Of a stretch of DNA of 64,000 nucleotides, positions 18,240-27,370 are shown in pieces (position 1 is the stretch's first letter; each line of letters opens with the position of its first letter). The notes below the pieces were generated by a model. It was not told where the DNA came from. It saw nothing but the letters and a program-made list of their open reading frames with translations, and did not search any database. Source of the DNA: Bacteroidota bacterium (GTDB lineage: Bacteria > Bacteroidota > Bacteroidia > Bacteroidales > JABHKC01); assembly GCA_018692315.1 (NCBI GenBank), contig JABHKC010000088.1, forward strand, positions 44,820 to 108,819. Direction: 5' to 3'. The position numbers and the translations under genes were made by a program.

Positions 18240-21140
18240 TTAAAAGGAAATAATGAAATCAGTAAGATTTACTGACCTGTCAAGATTTAGTTTTTTACGT
18301 AAACGATAGCGACTTATTTCAACACCTCTTGTCGATATATTCATAAGTAGTGCTATTTCTTTACTTGAAATATTTCTTCTCAGGTAGGCACATAGCTTTA
18401 ATTCTCTTGGTGTAAGTTCGGTATATTGGTTTTTTAGCCTTTTAAGAAAAGCTTCATGCACATTTTCGAAATGTGTTTCAAAAACTTTCCATTGATTTTC
18501 GCTTTCTATATCTTTATTAATTTTCTTTATTAATGGCGAAATCATACCTAATTTGTTCTCACTACGGCTTTTAGAAACAATATCTTTTAATTCATTTTTT
18601 AAATTAAAGAGTAATTCGTTTTTTTGAATCATTTGCATAGTTGCATTAGCTAACTCTTTGTCTTTCATAATCATCTTTTCACGCAAAGTGTCATTCCGTA
18701 TTCTAATTACCTCTTTTTCCGCTTCGAGTGTTTGACGTTTCATTTCATTTTCTCTTTGCTTTGATTTTCGTTCCAGTATGAGTTTTTCTTTCATTTTTGA
18801 TTTTTCAATCCTTAATTTTACCCAATAGAAAAACAGAAAAATCAACATCAAAAAAATGAAACTAAAGAGAATTAAAGCCTTTAAGGATTTATACCAAGGC
18901 GGTTTTATTTTGAAAGAATATTTTGAAGCTTGCGTTTCAACATCATAGGTACTGCGAGCTTTTACGAAAAAAGTGTAATCTCCTTCTTTCAGATTTGTGT
19001 ATTCTTTTGTGTATCTAATATCCCAGTTTGACCAATTATCGTCATAGCCCTTTAAGAAAGTAGAGTATTTTGTCATTTCAACATTTTCGAAATCATTTGC
19101 GGAAAATTTAAAACCAAGATTATTTTGATCATACTCAAGAATTGTTTGAACAGTCGAGTCTTCTATTCTTCTTTCATAACAGATTATTGAATCTGGCTGG
19201 CTTAAATATGCCTGATTGATGAAAACTTTAAATTTCTTATCATAACTTTTCTGAAAAAGCTGGTCGTAATGTACAAATCCATTTTCAGTTCCGAAGAAAG
19301 TATTTCTTTCATTTAAAGTATAAACAAACTGGAATCCCCCTATGAAGCTTCCTACTAATTGCCTAAAAGGCAAGCTTATATCTAAATAACTTCCGTCCTC
19401 TTGTATTCGCATAACTCCGGAATTCCCCTCGGTAAAATACCATATATCGTCTTGCTGGTCTTCGCAAAGTTTTTTTATGGTTTTCCCATGAAATAGTTCT
19501 TCAAAATATGAATAATGTGAAAATAACTTTTTGTTTTTGTCGAATTTAAAAAACCCATTTGGAGAAATAAAAACAATTTCATCTCGAAGTTTAAAAACGT
19601 TAATTCCATAATCAGATTTGAATCCATTTGAGGAATTATACAAATTAGAACTAACAACACTATCGAGATTGTTGTTTAGTGAAATATTATAAACTCCTTT
19701 GTAGCCATGACTTATCCACAGACTATTGTTCTTATCTGCCACCATTTCGCGCGATGTTTCATTAAATGCTTTGATTTTTCCGAAAAATTTCCATTTTCCA
19801 TTTTCCTTTTTCAGAAGAATTAAACCAGTATATGTTCCACCTATTATTTTGTTGGGATGACTTTCTAATTGGAGAAAAGTCCAGCAGCCCGGAATGTCTG
19901 CGATTTTACGTGCAGTTCCACCTTCTATAATGAAAGTTCCGTTGTGATGCCCACAAAAAAGTTTATCGTCAAAAATCTGCAATCTCCAGACTTGACCGCG
20001 TGTATTTTCAATAAACTTAAAATTATTCTCTTTTTGGGGATATTGAAAAAAGTCGCTCCATTTTTTATAAAAAATACCTTGATTTGTTCCGAAATACAAA
20101 TATCCTTTGTGAAATATTGCAGCATATCCAGCACTAAGACCATCATAATACGAGAATATACTTAGATTTGAATTAATTTCGACATAATCAATTCCATTGT
20201 CGGTTCCCAACCAAAGATTTCCGAAATCGTCGGTATTCAAGCTCAATATTGTATTATTTTGTAATCCGTTTCGGCCATTTATAATTTGTAAGGGGATGCC
20301 ATCATTATTGCAAATTATGAGGCCATTTTGTATTGTACCAAATGCAATATATTCATTATCAATTCTTTTTGCACAGTACAATTGATTTTTTTTCAGGTAG
20401 GCCGATGCCGGATTTTTCCATTCAACTATTGTATTACCATCATACAAGAACAATCCACTTTCGGATGTAGCTATTAATAGATTTTCTTCAAGAGGCAAAA
20501 TTGACCAAATTTCTTTTCCCTTTAATTGTTCGGTTCCGTTCAGCTTAAACAACTTTCCCATTGCATATCGTAAGAGTCCGGCTTCGAGATCACAAATCAA
20601 CAATTGTCCTTTTATATAAAACGAAAAATGGAATGAACCAGGCGCATCAATTACTTTTACTTCATCGTCATTTATTATTATGAGTTTGGAAAAAGACTGA
20701 AAAATCAGTCCATCGGGAGTTGAATGAATTCGCCAAATTTCTCCAAAATCTCTTTTCGTTTCAGGGAGTATGGAAGTCATTGAATGGTACTGATATTTAC
20801 CTAAAGCGTTTGTCTCGAAATACCCAAATTCGTTGAAGCCACCCACGTATATTTTCCCATTTTCAGAAAGCAAAAAACAATGCAACACAGAGGAATTTGA
20901 TATTGGATAAATTTCCCAGTTGTGCCCGTCATATTCAATCAATCCGTTGTTGTTGGCAAAATACATTTTCCCATTATCGGAATTTTCTATCATCCAGGTT
21001 TGTAGCCCGCCTTTATAATCAGAACGCTCGAAATTCCGAATAAATGGTGTCCCAATATCTTTTACCTGGGCTATAGTAGTATTAAGAAAGAACAGGAAGT
21101 TCAGAAAAAGGAAAATTGTATATTTCAGTGTTATATTCAT
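18240..21140 (-). CDS. Membrane-bound glucan sensor/regulator: propeller repeats, Y_Y_Y domain, LuxR-type HTH, no kinase
   Basis: The 966-residue protein has a signal peptide, about 690 residues of beta-propeller repeats (for example NDGIPLQIINGRNGLQNNTI and LGTDNGIDYVEI), a Y_Y_Y domain, one membrane helix near residues 750-775, a charged coiled coil and a C-terminal LuxR/GerE-type helix-turn-helix (LTPRELKLCAYLRRNISSKEI to the end). There is no histidine-kinase or receiver domain, so unlike the hybrid two-component systems of Bacteroides it appears to bind DNA directly from the membrane. It probably senses glucan oligosaccharides in the periplasm and activates the flanking genes. TATCTTTG at 21169-21176 is its likely own promoter. 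Confidence 0.88.
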   Translation of the reverse strand: MNITLKYTIFLFLNFLFFLNTTIAQVKDIGTPFIRNFERSDYKGGLQTWMIENSDNGKMYFANNNGLIEYDGHNWEIYPISNSSVLHCFLLSENGKIYVGGFNEFGYFETNALGKYQYHSMTSILPETKRDFGEIWRIHSTPDGLIFQSFSKLIIINDDEVKVIDAPGSFHFSFYIKGQLLICDLEAGLLRYAMGKLFKLNGTEQLKGKEIWSILPLEENLLIATSESGLFLYDGNTIVEWKNPASAYLKKNQLYCAKRIDNEYIAFGTIQNGLIICNNDGIPLQIINGRNGLQNNTILSLNTDDFGNLWLGTDNGIDYVEINSNLSIFSYYDGLSAGYAAIFHKGYLYFGTNQGIFYKKWSDFFQYPQKENNFKFIENTRGQVWRLQIFDDKLFCGHHNGTFIIEGGTARKIADIPGCWTFLQLESHPNKIIGGTYTGLILLKKENGKWKFFGKIKAFNETSREMVADKNNSLWISHGYKGVYNISLNNNLDSVVSSNLYNSSNGFKSDYGINVFKLRDEIVFISPNGFFKFDKNKKLFSHYSYFEELFHGKTIKKLCEDQQDDIWYFTEGNSGVMRIQEDGSYLDISLPFRQLVGSFIGGFQFVYTLNERNTFFGTENGFVHYDQLFQKSYDKKFKVFINQAYLSQPDSIICYERRIEDSTVQTILEYDQNNLGFKFSANDFENVEMTKYSTFLKGYDDNWSNWDIRYTKEYTNLKEGDYTFFVKARSTYDVETQASKYSFKIKPPWYKSLKALILFSFIFLMLIFLFFYWVKLRIEKSKMKEKLILERKSKQRENEMKRQTLEAEKEVIRIRNDTLREKMIMKDKELANATMQMIQKNELLFNLKNELKDIVSKSRSENKLGMISPLIKKINKDIESENQWKVFETHFENVHEAFLKRLKNQYTELTPRELKLCAYLRRNISSKEIALLMNISTRGVEISRYRLRKKLNLDRSVNLTDFIISF

Positions 21141-21168
21141 TAATAAAAAAACTTCAAAAAAAGGAAAT

Positions 21169-21176
21169 CAAAGATA
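21169..21176 (-). promoter_or_regulatory. Promoter -7 element of the regulator gene
   Basis: On the minus strand the bases read TATCTTTG, a full match to TAnnTTTG, about 29 bp before the regulator ATG. No good -33 element was seen at the usual distance, so it is supported by the -7 box only. Confidence 0.5.
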
Positions 21177-21248
21177 ATATTTTTTTGATGCAATTTAGAT
21201 AATTATGAACAAAACATAGCTGAAAAATTTCTTGCAAAGACGCTTGCT

Positions 21249-21266
21249 ATCAGGAATATTCCTGAT
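21249..21266. promoter_or_regulatory. 18-bp perfect palindrome upstream of the regulator gene
   Basis: ATCAGGAATATTCCTGAT is perfectly self-complementary with no loop. It lies between the secreted GH16 gene and the regulator, about 110 bp before the regulator start. No T tract follows it, so a dimeric protein-binding site is more likely than a terminator. Function is unproven. Confidence 0.4.
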
Positions 21267-21353
21267 TTTGCAGGTATATTGTCATGAAAATAGCTGCTAA
21301 ACTATAACAACAGCAGGTTTCACTTTTGTTTTACAATTAGGAAAAATTAGTTA

Positions 21354-23165
21354 TTACTTTTGTAAAATACACTTATCAACAGCAATAAATTCGCCTGCAA
21401 TAATTTTATAGAAATAAATTCCGGGAGGAAATTTGCTTGCATCCCAGTTTAAGACATAGTTTCCTTCTGTTTGAGTTTTACTGATAAGGGTTTCAATAAT
21501 TCTTCCGGTGTAGTCGTGAATGCTGAGATTCACCATAGTTGTTTTAGATATGTAGTATGAAAAATTTACTGCTTCACTGAAAGGATTGGGGTAGCAATTG
21601 TTCAGTTTAAATGACGATGAAACAGAATTGTTCTCTTCTATGATATTGTTTGTTTCTCCACCTTCCCAATAAATGTCGTCAAGAGCAAATTCGCAGGAAG
21701 CTCCATTTACTTCCAATATTACAAATTCGTAGCTTAGCATTCTCAAATCAATAAAAGCTCCACGTATATCTTCTACAGGAATAGTTGCTTGTCCCCAATT
21801 TCCATCTCTAACAAGGCCATAGGTTGTTTGATTTGCCGGAAAATCGACATAGTTTTGATTACCCCAGGCATCTATAATTCCTATTTGAAAACTTACATTT
21901 GCTGGAATTTTAATCCTGAATTTCAAATTTCCATTTCCAAAATTGAAAAGGTTGACTGGCTGCAAAGACATAATTCCAGCACCAAACCAACCAAGTCCGG
22001 TTGAAGCCCATGAAATCCCATTTTCACCTTCAAATGGCGGTATCGATCCACCGGATAATGTTCCTTCCCAGACATATATTTCTGAATCAATCCCTAACTC
22101 TAAGCCTCCGTTGGTTGAAGTGCTATCTGTAAATAAACCAAAGGTTCCTGTTTCAGGTGTTGGTGGTCCTATCGTAACTTCAGCTTGCCCATTCCATTCG
22201 TAAACTTTAATATAGTCAACATACATGTCCGCAGGAAAAGGCATAGAAACCGGTGCTCCACTTCCCGGATCTCCCAAATTATAAGCATCAGTAAATGCAC
22301 CACCAATTGCCAGATTTGTTATGAAATAAAATGGTTGATGAAATTCGTACGAAAGGCTGTCAATCGGAAATGGTTTGGTATAAAAATCATATTCAACATT
22401 ATTGTCGATTACAGTGAAACGAATACTATCTTCATCCCAATATAATCTATAGATTAAAAACCTGTCGTTTAACGGATTTGTATAGTTATAATATGGCCTG
22501 CAAAAATCGTCGTCAGGATCCCAAGATATACTCGCTGCTCCTGAAGGATTTTCCGGAGTAACTGCATCATCTGAATAATAAATGGCATTAGCTCCAACTA
22601 CCTGATTAACAGTTGAATTATTCAAGTCGTTTCCACCATTATGTCCATCGTGCAAATCTCTGAATGATTGGCTTTGTCCCATTTCCATCATGTCCATTTC
22701 GCCACAATTAGGCCAGCCAAGATTAGATGTGCCTAATAGCCAAACTGCAGGCCAGCCTCCAAGATCTAAATCCGGAACTTTCACCCTGGTTTCTATCATT
22801 CCGTATTTTACAGAAATTTTAGATTTTGTATTGAGTTTTCCTGATGTATAATTCAAAGGATTGCCCCATTGATCTACTATTCCTGTTCCGGTTTCTTGCT
22901 TAGCTGTGATATACAGGCCATAGTTCCCAGGTTCGCCCGGAATAGAATCAATTGTTACATTTTCTTCTTTGTAAAATTCCAATTCTCCATTTCCCCAGCC
23001 CCATGAACCATTTCCGGTATTTATAATCCAGTTGTCAAGATTGTTAAAATTTTCTTCCCAAATTAGGTTTCCAATTTGACCATTACTGGAGTTTACTGAA
23101 AATGCAAAAAATATACTACAGATAAAAATTATGGTTAAAAGCGGAGTATCAAAATTTCTTTTCAT
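21354..23165 (-). CDS. Secreted GH16 endo-beta-1,3-glucanase with carbohydrate-binding-like domain and T9SS sorting domain
   Basis: The 603-residue protein has a signal peptide (ending near residue 30), a GH16 domain with WPNCGEMDMMEM (Glu156, Asp158, Glu161 as the active-site trio), a beta-sandwich domain of about 170 residues (roughly 335-510) resembling the galactose-binding-like modules of glucan enzymes, and a C-terminal type IX secretion domain (YPNPF, then the lysine-rich end VDKCILQK). It should be exported to the surface or medium and make the first cuts in polymeric laminarin. It is transcribed ahead of the regulator, with two TGATGTA motifs upstream that are shared with the glycan-binding gene. 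Confidence 0.92.
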   Translation of the reverse strand: MKRNFDTPLLTIIFICSIFFAFSVNSSNGQIGNLIWEENFNNLDNWIINTGNGSWGWGNGELEFYKEENVTIDSIPGEPGNYGLYITAKQETGTGIVDQWGNPLNYTSGKLNTKSKISVKYGMIETRVKVPDLDLGGWPAVWLLGTSNLGWPNCGEMDMMEMGQSQSFRDLHDGHNGGNDLNNSTVNQVVGANAIYYSDDAVTPENPSGAASISWDPDDDFCRPYYNYTNPLNDRFLIYRLYWDEDSIRFTVIDNNVEYDFYTKPFPIDSLSYEFHQPFYFITNLAIGGAFTDAYNLGDPGSGAPVSMPFPADMYVDYIKVYEWNGQAEVTIGPPTPETGTFGLFTDSTSTNGGLELGIDSEIYVWEGTLSGGSIPPFEGENGISWASTGLGWFGAGIMSLQPVNLFNFGNGNLKFRIKIPANVSFQIGIIDAWGNQNYVDFPANQTTYGLVRDGNWGQATIPVEDIRGAFIDLRMLSYEFVILEVNGASCEFALDDIYWEGGETNNIIEENNSVSSSFKLNNCYPNPFSEAVNFSYYISKTTMVNLSIHDYTGRIIETLISKTQTEGNYVLNWDASKFPPGIYFYKIIAGEFIAVDKCILQK

Positions 23166-23194
23166 AACGATTATTTTTCATTTAATAATAGTTG

Positions 23195-23274
23195 CAAATA
23201 TTCAATGAAAAAAGTAAAGAAATGAAATTATGAGCCCACTAAAAATACATCACCACCCAAAAATAGATACATCA
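23195..23274 (-). promoter_or_regulatory. Promoter region and TGATGTA motifs upstream of the secreted GH16 gene
   Basis: On the minus strand AATATTTG (23195-23202) is one base off the -7 consensus TAnnTTTG. TGATGTA occurs at 23246-23252 and 23268-23274. The first is part of AAAAATACATCA (23241-23252, plus strand), repeated exactly at 18081-18092. The arrangement upstream of two genes of the same glucan locus suggests a shared activator site. Confidence 0.45.
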
Positions 23275-23364
23275 ATAATACTACCAATTACATTTATAAT
23301 GCTTATTATATGAATTATATCACAGGAATATAAATAACACAAATAAATATTATCTTATTCTTTT

Positions 23365-25683
23365 TCAAGAATAGACAGACATAATATTTTTTTCAAGAAC
23401 ATATAAAGAAATTTGAAGGGCTCCTTCCAGTGTATAAGAAAAATTTTTCATCAAATTTTTTATCATATGACTGACATGATTTTTCATACGGCTGTTGTAT
23501 TTGCCAAAGGCGGCAGTTCCATAGTCCTGAATGGCATGTTTAAAAATATCGTTGTTGGCAAAAGGAACAAGTGCATGATTTTTCAAATTTTGAGTATATT
23601 TCTCAAATAAGTTATTGTATTGTTCTGTATTGCTTATGTCTATATCCTTGATGTTAATTTCTTGTGCTAAAGTTTTTGATATATATATTTGATGTTGATC
23701 TGCCCTGAAATCTTTTCGCTGTTTATTATTCGAAGAGGTTCCTAAAATTACGGATTCGAAGTCATCAAAATATTCATCAGTAATTTCCAATCTATCGCCT
23801 GTATATATACATTTTGAAACTTCTTCAGAATCAAAATTAATGGCATAAATATAATTCAAAATATCATCGCTAATTTGGATTTTGTTATATAAATACGCAG
23901 CTTCTTTTACTTCCTGAAGTATCTGAAAATTGTACATTTTAACCACAGCCTCGACAAAATTGTTTGGAATTTGCTTCAAAAGGTTTTGGTTACTCTCAAA
24001 GAAACTTTTTATCTTTTCAATTGTTACTAACTCCTCAGAATTTTTGAATTTGCTTATAAACTCGTTGAAAATAAAGACCGATTCTCTACCGGAAATCCCT
24101 TGCAACCCTTCTTTTTCTGCTTCATCAATAATACTTTTTCTAATTTCATTATTGAATGCTTTCAAATCGGTTTCGCTAAGCCAAACAGGAATTTTACCTG
24201 TGTAGATATCCATCTTCAACAATAAGTAGTTTTCGTCAAGAAATTCTTTATATTTCGATTTGTCTTCCAACCATTTATCTATGATAGTAGATTTTGAGTT
24301 GATGCGAGTTGAAATGACAATTTTAGCAAAATACTCGATCAAATTTGGCAAGAAACTTAAATTGAGTTCTTCCCCAAATTTGTTTTTATAAATAGCTACT
24401 TCCGTATTAAAATCAAGGACATACGGAATTTTTACAGTTGTTACTCTATCCTTGAAAGATGGAATTTTTTCATAATGTTTTTTGTCCACAGGATTTACCA
24501 ATCCAACAAAAAGAGATTTTATTCTTTCTTCAATTAATCCTACTTTATGAACACCATCGCTTATTATTCCATGCAAGTTACTTAATCTTTCTACATTGTA
24601 TCCTTTAATGTCCATAAGTGCCAGGACTCCATTGTTGGTCAATGCCAAGTGCGAATGTATATATTGCACTTTATTTGATCTGAGAAGATTGTTTAGCATT
24701 TGTTGCAAACTATCGTTGGTTATTGGGCTTTTACTTATTTCATCGCCCGGGTAAAAAATACTTATTCCAAGTCCAAACTGACGAATATATTTGAAACGTT
24801 TCACATGCAACATTTTGAACACATCGAGCGGATCGTGAAGTTTGTTGAGCAAAGTGTCATATAAGGATGTACAAATGCTACACGATTTATCCTTCAATAC
24901 CCATTCGTATTCTTTTTTATTATACAAATCATATTTGAAAGATTCATCTTTAATAAGTTCTTCTAAAAATTCTTTTCTATAGCTTTTAGGTATTTGAAGA
25001 ATTGGATGATCGTTGTTTGGGCAAGAAAAATATAAATCTTGCGAGCCGGGATATTCAAGCTGCCGAATTTGCGATGTGTAATATGATAATTGTTCATCAT
25101 TGCCATCTTTTTCAGCTATTTTTTTCATTTCTTTTTCGAAGCTATGAAAGCCTCCCAATTGTTGAATATTAAGTCTCCATTGCGTTTTATATAATGTGCC
25201 AGCTTGAGTAGAGGAATATTCTTCTAATTTTTGGAGCAAATTGTTCAGAAAGGTACTTTTACCACTTCCCGGAGGTCCTTCAAAAAGCAGGATACGATTG
25301 ACATTTGCACCTTGCTTAATAGCATTAATAATATTTATCAATCGGTTTGCAAAAAGATTGTCTGCAAAAAATGGCACATCGCAATCTTTCTCGAAAAGAT
25401 CTTTGCAATCGAAATGTAAAAGTCCCATTGATAGTGGATCTCCTTCGTATTCGTCTATTGGTTTGGGAACGAAATAATTGACCATATCGTGAAATAATTG
25501 GTAAATATCTCTGAAAACAAGATTTGGTTTTCGGGCAGCTACATTTAAAAATTCATTAAAATTAAGTTTTAATCGTTTCTCATCCATACGCAGACGAGAG
25601 CCCAATTTGGTAAGTGCTTCAAGTCGTTCGCCTTGTTGCATCAAGTCTTCTTTTAGTTTTTGAAGTTCTTCTTGTTTACCCAT
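23365..25683 (-). CDS. PrkA-family AAA/serine protein kinase, divergent second copy
   Basis: The 772-residue protein has a helical N-terminus, an AAA ATPase core with Walker A GPPGSGKS (136-143), and an insertion with Cys221, His226 and CSIC (Cys268, Cys271) that looks like the zinc-ribbon-like insertion of PrkA proteins. The segment IKGYNVERLSNLHGIISDG (around 355-373) and the C-terminal helical region also fit the family. PrkA/YeaG proteins are stress-related serine kinases with AAA domains; substrates are poorly known. It is the last gene of the four-gene operon, 11 bp after SpoVR. It is quite different from the first PrkA of the operon, so it is not a recent duplicate. Confidence 0.85.
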   Translation of the reverse strand: MGKQEELQKLKEDLMQQGERLEALTKLGSRLRMDEKRLKLNFNEFLNVAARKPNLVFRDIYQLFHDMVNYFVPKPIDEYEGDPLSMGLLHFDCKDLFEKDCDVPFFADNLFANRLINIINAIKQGANVNRILLFEGPPGSGKSTFLNNLLQKLEEYSSTQAGTLYKTQWRLNIQQLGGFHSFEKEMKKIAEKDGNDEQLSYYTSQIRQLEYPGSQDLYFSCPNNDHPILQIPKSYRKEFLEELIKDESFKYDLYNKKEYEWVLKDKSCSICTSLYDTLLNKLHDPLDVFKMLHVKRFKYIRQFGLGISIFYPGDEISKSPITNDSLQQMLNNLLRSNKVQYIHSHLALTNNGVLALMDIKGYNVERLSNLHGIISDGVHKVGLIEERIKSLFVGLVNPVDKKHYEKIPSFKDRVTTVKIPYVLDFNTEVAIYKNKFGEELNLSFLPNLIEYFAKIVISTRINSKSTIIDKWLEDKSKYKEFLDENYLLLKMDIYTGKIPVWLSETDLKAFNNEIRKSIIDEAEKEGLQGISGRESVFIFNEFISKFKNSEELVTIEKIKSFFESNQNLLKQIPNNFVEAVVKMYNFQILQEVKEAAYLYNKIQISDDILNYIYAINFDSEEVSKCIYTGDRLEITDEYFDDFESVILGTSSNNKQRKDFRADQHQIYISKTLAQEINIKDIDISNTEQYNNLFEKYTQNLKNHALVPFANNDIFKHAIQDYGTAAFGKYNSRMKNHVSHMIKNLMKNFSYTLEGALQISLYVLEKNIMSVYS

Positions 25684-25694
25684 AATCCATTTTA

Positions 25695-27293
25695 TTAACT
25701 AAGTTTTACTTTCTCTATTTTTCTTTCTTTCATTGTGTATATAAATTTATTAAGAGTCTTTTCTCTGGTTTTTTTATCGATTTGTATCTCAGTGGTTTGT
25801 AGTTGCACACTTCCTCCCCAAAGGTATTCTATTCCAAGCAGAGTATCAGGAATAAATTCGTTATACAAAGATTTACCCTCGAAATGGTGTTCTAAAAATA
25901 GGTTTTTGTCGGTAGTTTTTTCATGATTTACGGTAATGTGTGGTGGGTGATATAATGAATCTATTAACATTTTTTTGTATTCTTCGGCTTTGCGACTTTT
26001 AATATAATATTCAATTGTTCTGTCAGCAGAATTCAATCTTTTTCCAGTAATAAATACTCCATACTCATCAACAAAATCTTGAGATATATATGTATTGAAC
26101 AATGTGAAATCTGAAAATTCTTCTCTTACTCTGAATATTGCAGATTTTCCTTTCCCTGTTTTTTTGTTATATTTTTGCCGGTCTGAGATATTTTTTATTT
26201 TTTCGAACTTGTAACTCATTTTTCCTTTTTCAGCCAAATTTTCGATATGTTGGAACAATCGTAAACCAATTGCATAAGGGTTTAAACCAATTCTGCTAAG
26301 AGAAGTTACCGAAGCATTAAGTTTGGCGTAAGAGATTTCATGACCAGCAATTCTATCATCCTTTCTGAAAAGTTCGTCGTGCCAATAGCTTGCCCAGCCT
26401 TCATTGATGGTTTTTGTTCGAATTTGCGGACTAAAATACAATGCTGTTTCACGAACAATATTTACTACCGATTTCATCCAAACATTTGAACTTTTATTAA
26501 GAAATGGAGATTTTCTCAATAAATATTGAAGTAAATCTTCTTCTACAAATTTAGTTTGTTTACTATGATTTCTAAAAAGCTCAATAAACTCAGGAAAACG
26601 ATTTTTTACATCATCAAAAAACACTGACTCTGCTGTTTCCCTAAATTTTATAGAAATCTTGTTATATCGTTCAATTTCTCTATAAATTTCATGTTGAGAC
26701 AGTTTTTTTTCGACTTGCAAAAAATGGTCGAAATAAAAGTTGAGCATGGCAGACAAATTTAGTTTTTGCGGATATTGATTTTTCGAAATAATACTATAAA
26801 AACCAATTATATTATCAATACTTCTGCTAAATTCGATAATATAATCGACCCATCTGCCATGTTTGCTTCTCAATTGTGCAATCAGGCGTTTATCTGCGAG
26901 AGCTTGCCCAACAAAGTCGTCGTCCCATGTATTTTGAAAAAGTTTATTATTCTGAAAAAAATCAATATGCCCTAAAACATGATAAAAAATCATAATGTTC
27001 ATCCAGTCAGGGTTGTTGTCGTTATAGAACGAAATTGCAGGGCGTGAGTTTATAACTGTCTCGAAAGGATTGTGCGGATAAACCTCATATTGTCCATGAC
27101 CTTTAAGAACTTCAATATCCTGAACCCAATAATCATACAAAGTCGGAATCATTACTTTTGGTGATAGATTAATCATGTCTTTATTTGAGACTATGTACTC
27201 TAAGGATTCGTTGTCGAACTGCAAACCAGCGTCTCTGGCCCTTTCTTTGCAGCCCTCCATTATTCTCTTTATATTTTGATCTATCAACTGCAT
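25695..27293 (-). CDS. spoVR-like: SpoVR/YcgB family protein
   Basis: The 532-residue protein carries hallmark SpoVR motifs: FYHVLGHIDFFQNN (His105, His109, Asp111) and NEGWASYWHDELF (297-309), both rich in potential metal ligands. SpoVR of Bacillus affects spore cortex formation, and the E. coli homologue YcgB belongs to the stationary-phase regulon with YeaG/YeaH; the biochemical activity is not established. Here it lies between a DUF444 protein and a second PrkA kinase. The ATG at 27291-27293 is the first in-frame start and the length is normal for the family. Confidence 0.93.
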   Translation of the reverse strand: MQLIDQNIKRIMEGCKERARDAGLQFDNESLEYIVSNKDMINLSPKVMIPTLYDYWVQDIEVLKGHGQYEVYPHNPFETVINSRPAISFYNDNNPDWMNIMIFYHVLGHIDFFQNNKLFQNTWDDDFVGQALADKRLIAQLRSKHGRWVDYIIEFSRSIDNIIGFYSIISKNQYPQKLNLSAMLNFYFDHFLQVEKKLSQHEIYREIERYNKISIKFRETAESVFFDDVKNRFPEFIELFRNHSKQTKFVEEDLLQYLLRKSPFLNKSSNVWMKSVVNIVRETALYFSPQIRTKTINEGWASYWHDELFRKDDRIAGHEISYAKLNASVTSLSRIGLNPYAIGLRLFQHIENLAEKGKMSYKFEKIKNISDRQKYNKKTGKGKSAIFRVREEFSDFTLFNTYISQDFVDEYGVFITGKRLNSADRTIEYYIKSRKAEEYKKMLIDSLYHPPHITVNHEKTTDKNLFLEHHFEGKSLYNEFIPDTLLGIEYLWGGSVQLQTTEIQIDKKTREKTLNKFIYTMKERKIEKVKLS

Positions 27294-27340
27294 TTTTTGA
27301 CACTTATTTTTAACTATACATTAATTCAAAATTCAATTAT

Positions 27341-27358
27341 CACGACAGCTATCGGGAC
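27341..27358. repeat. Short palindromic repeat inside the PrkA operon
   Basis: The 77-bp gap between the DUF444 and SpoVR genes contains CACGACAGCTATCGGGAC, an imperfect palindrome centred on AGCT. It resembles the CCCGATAGCTATCGGG-type short repeat seen between genes in many Bacteroidota (from memory). It may act as an mRNA processing or stability element. Confidence 0.35.
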
Positions 27359-27370
27359 ATAATTTATTAC

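Noticed and set aside
21249..21266. Palindrome as terminator of the secreted GH16 gene
   Set aside because: It has no loop and no following T run.
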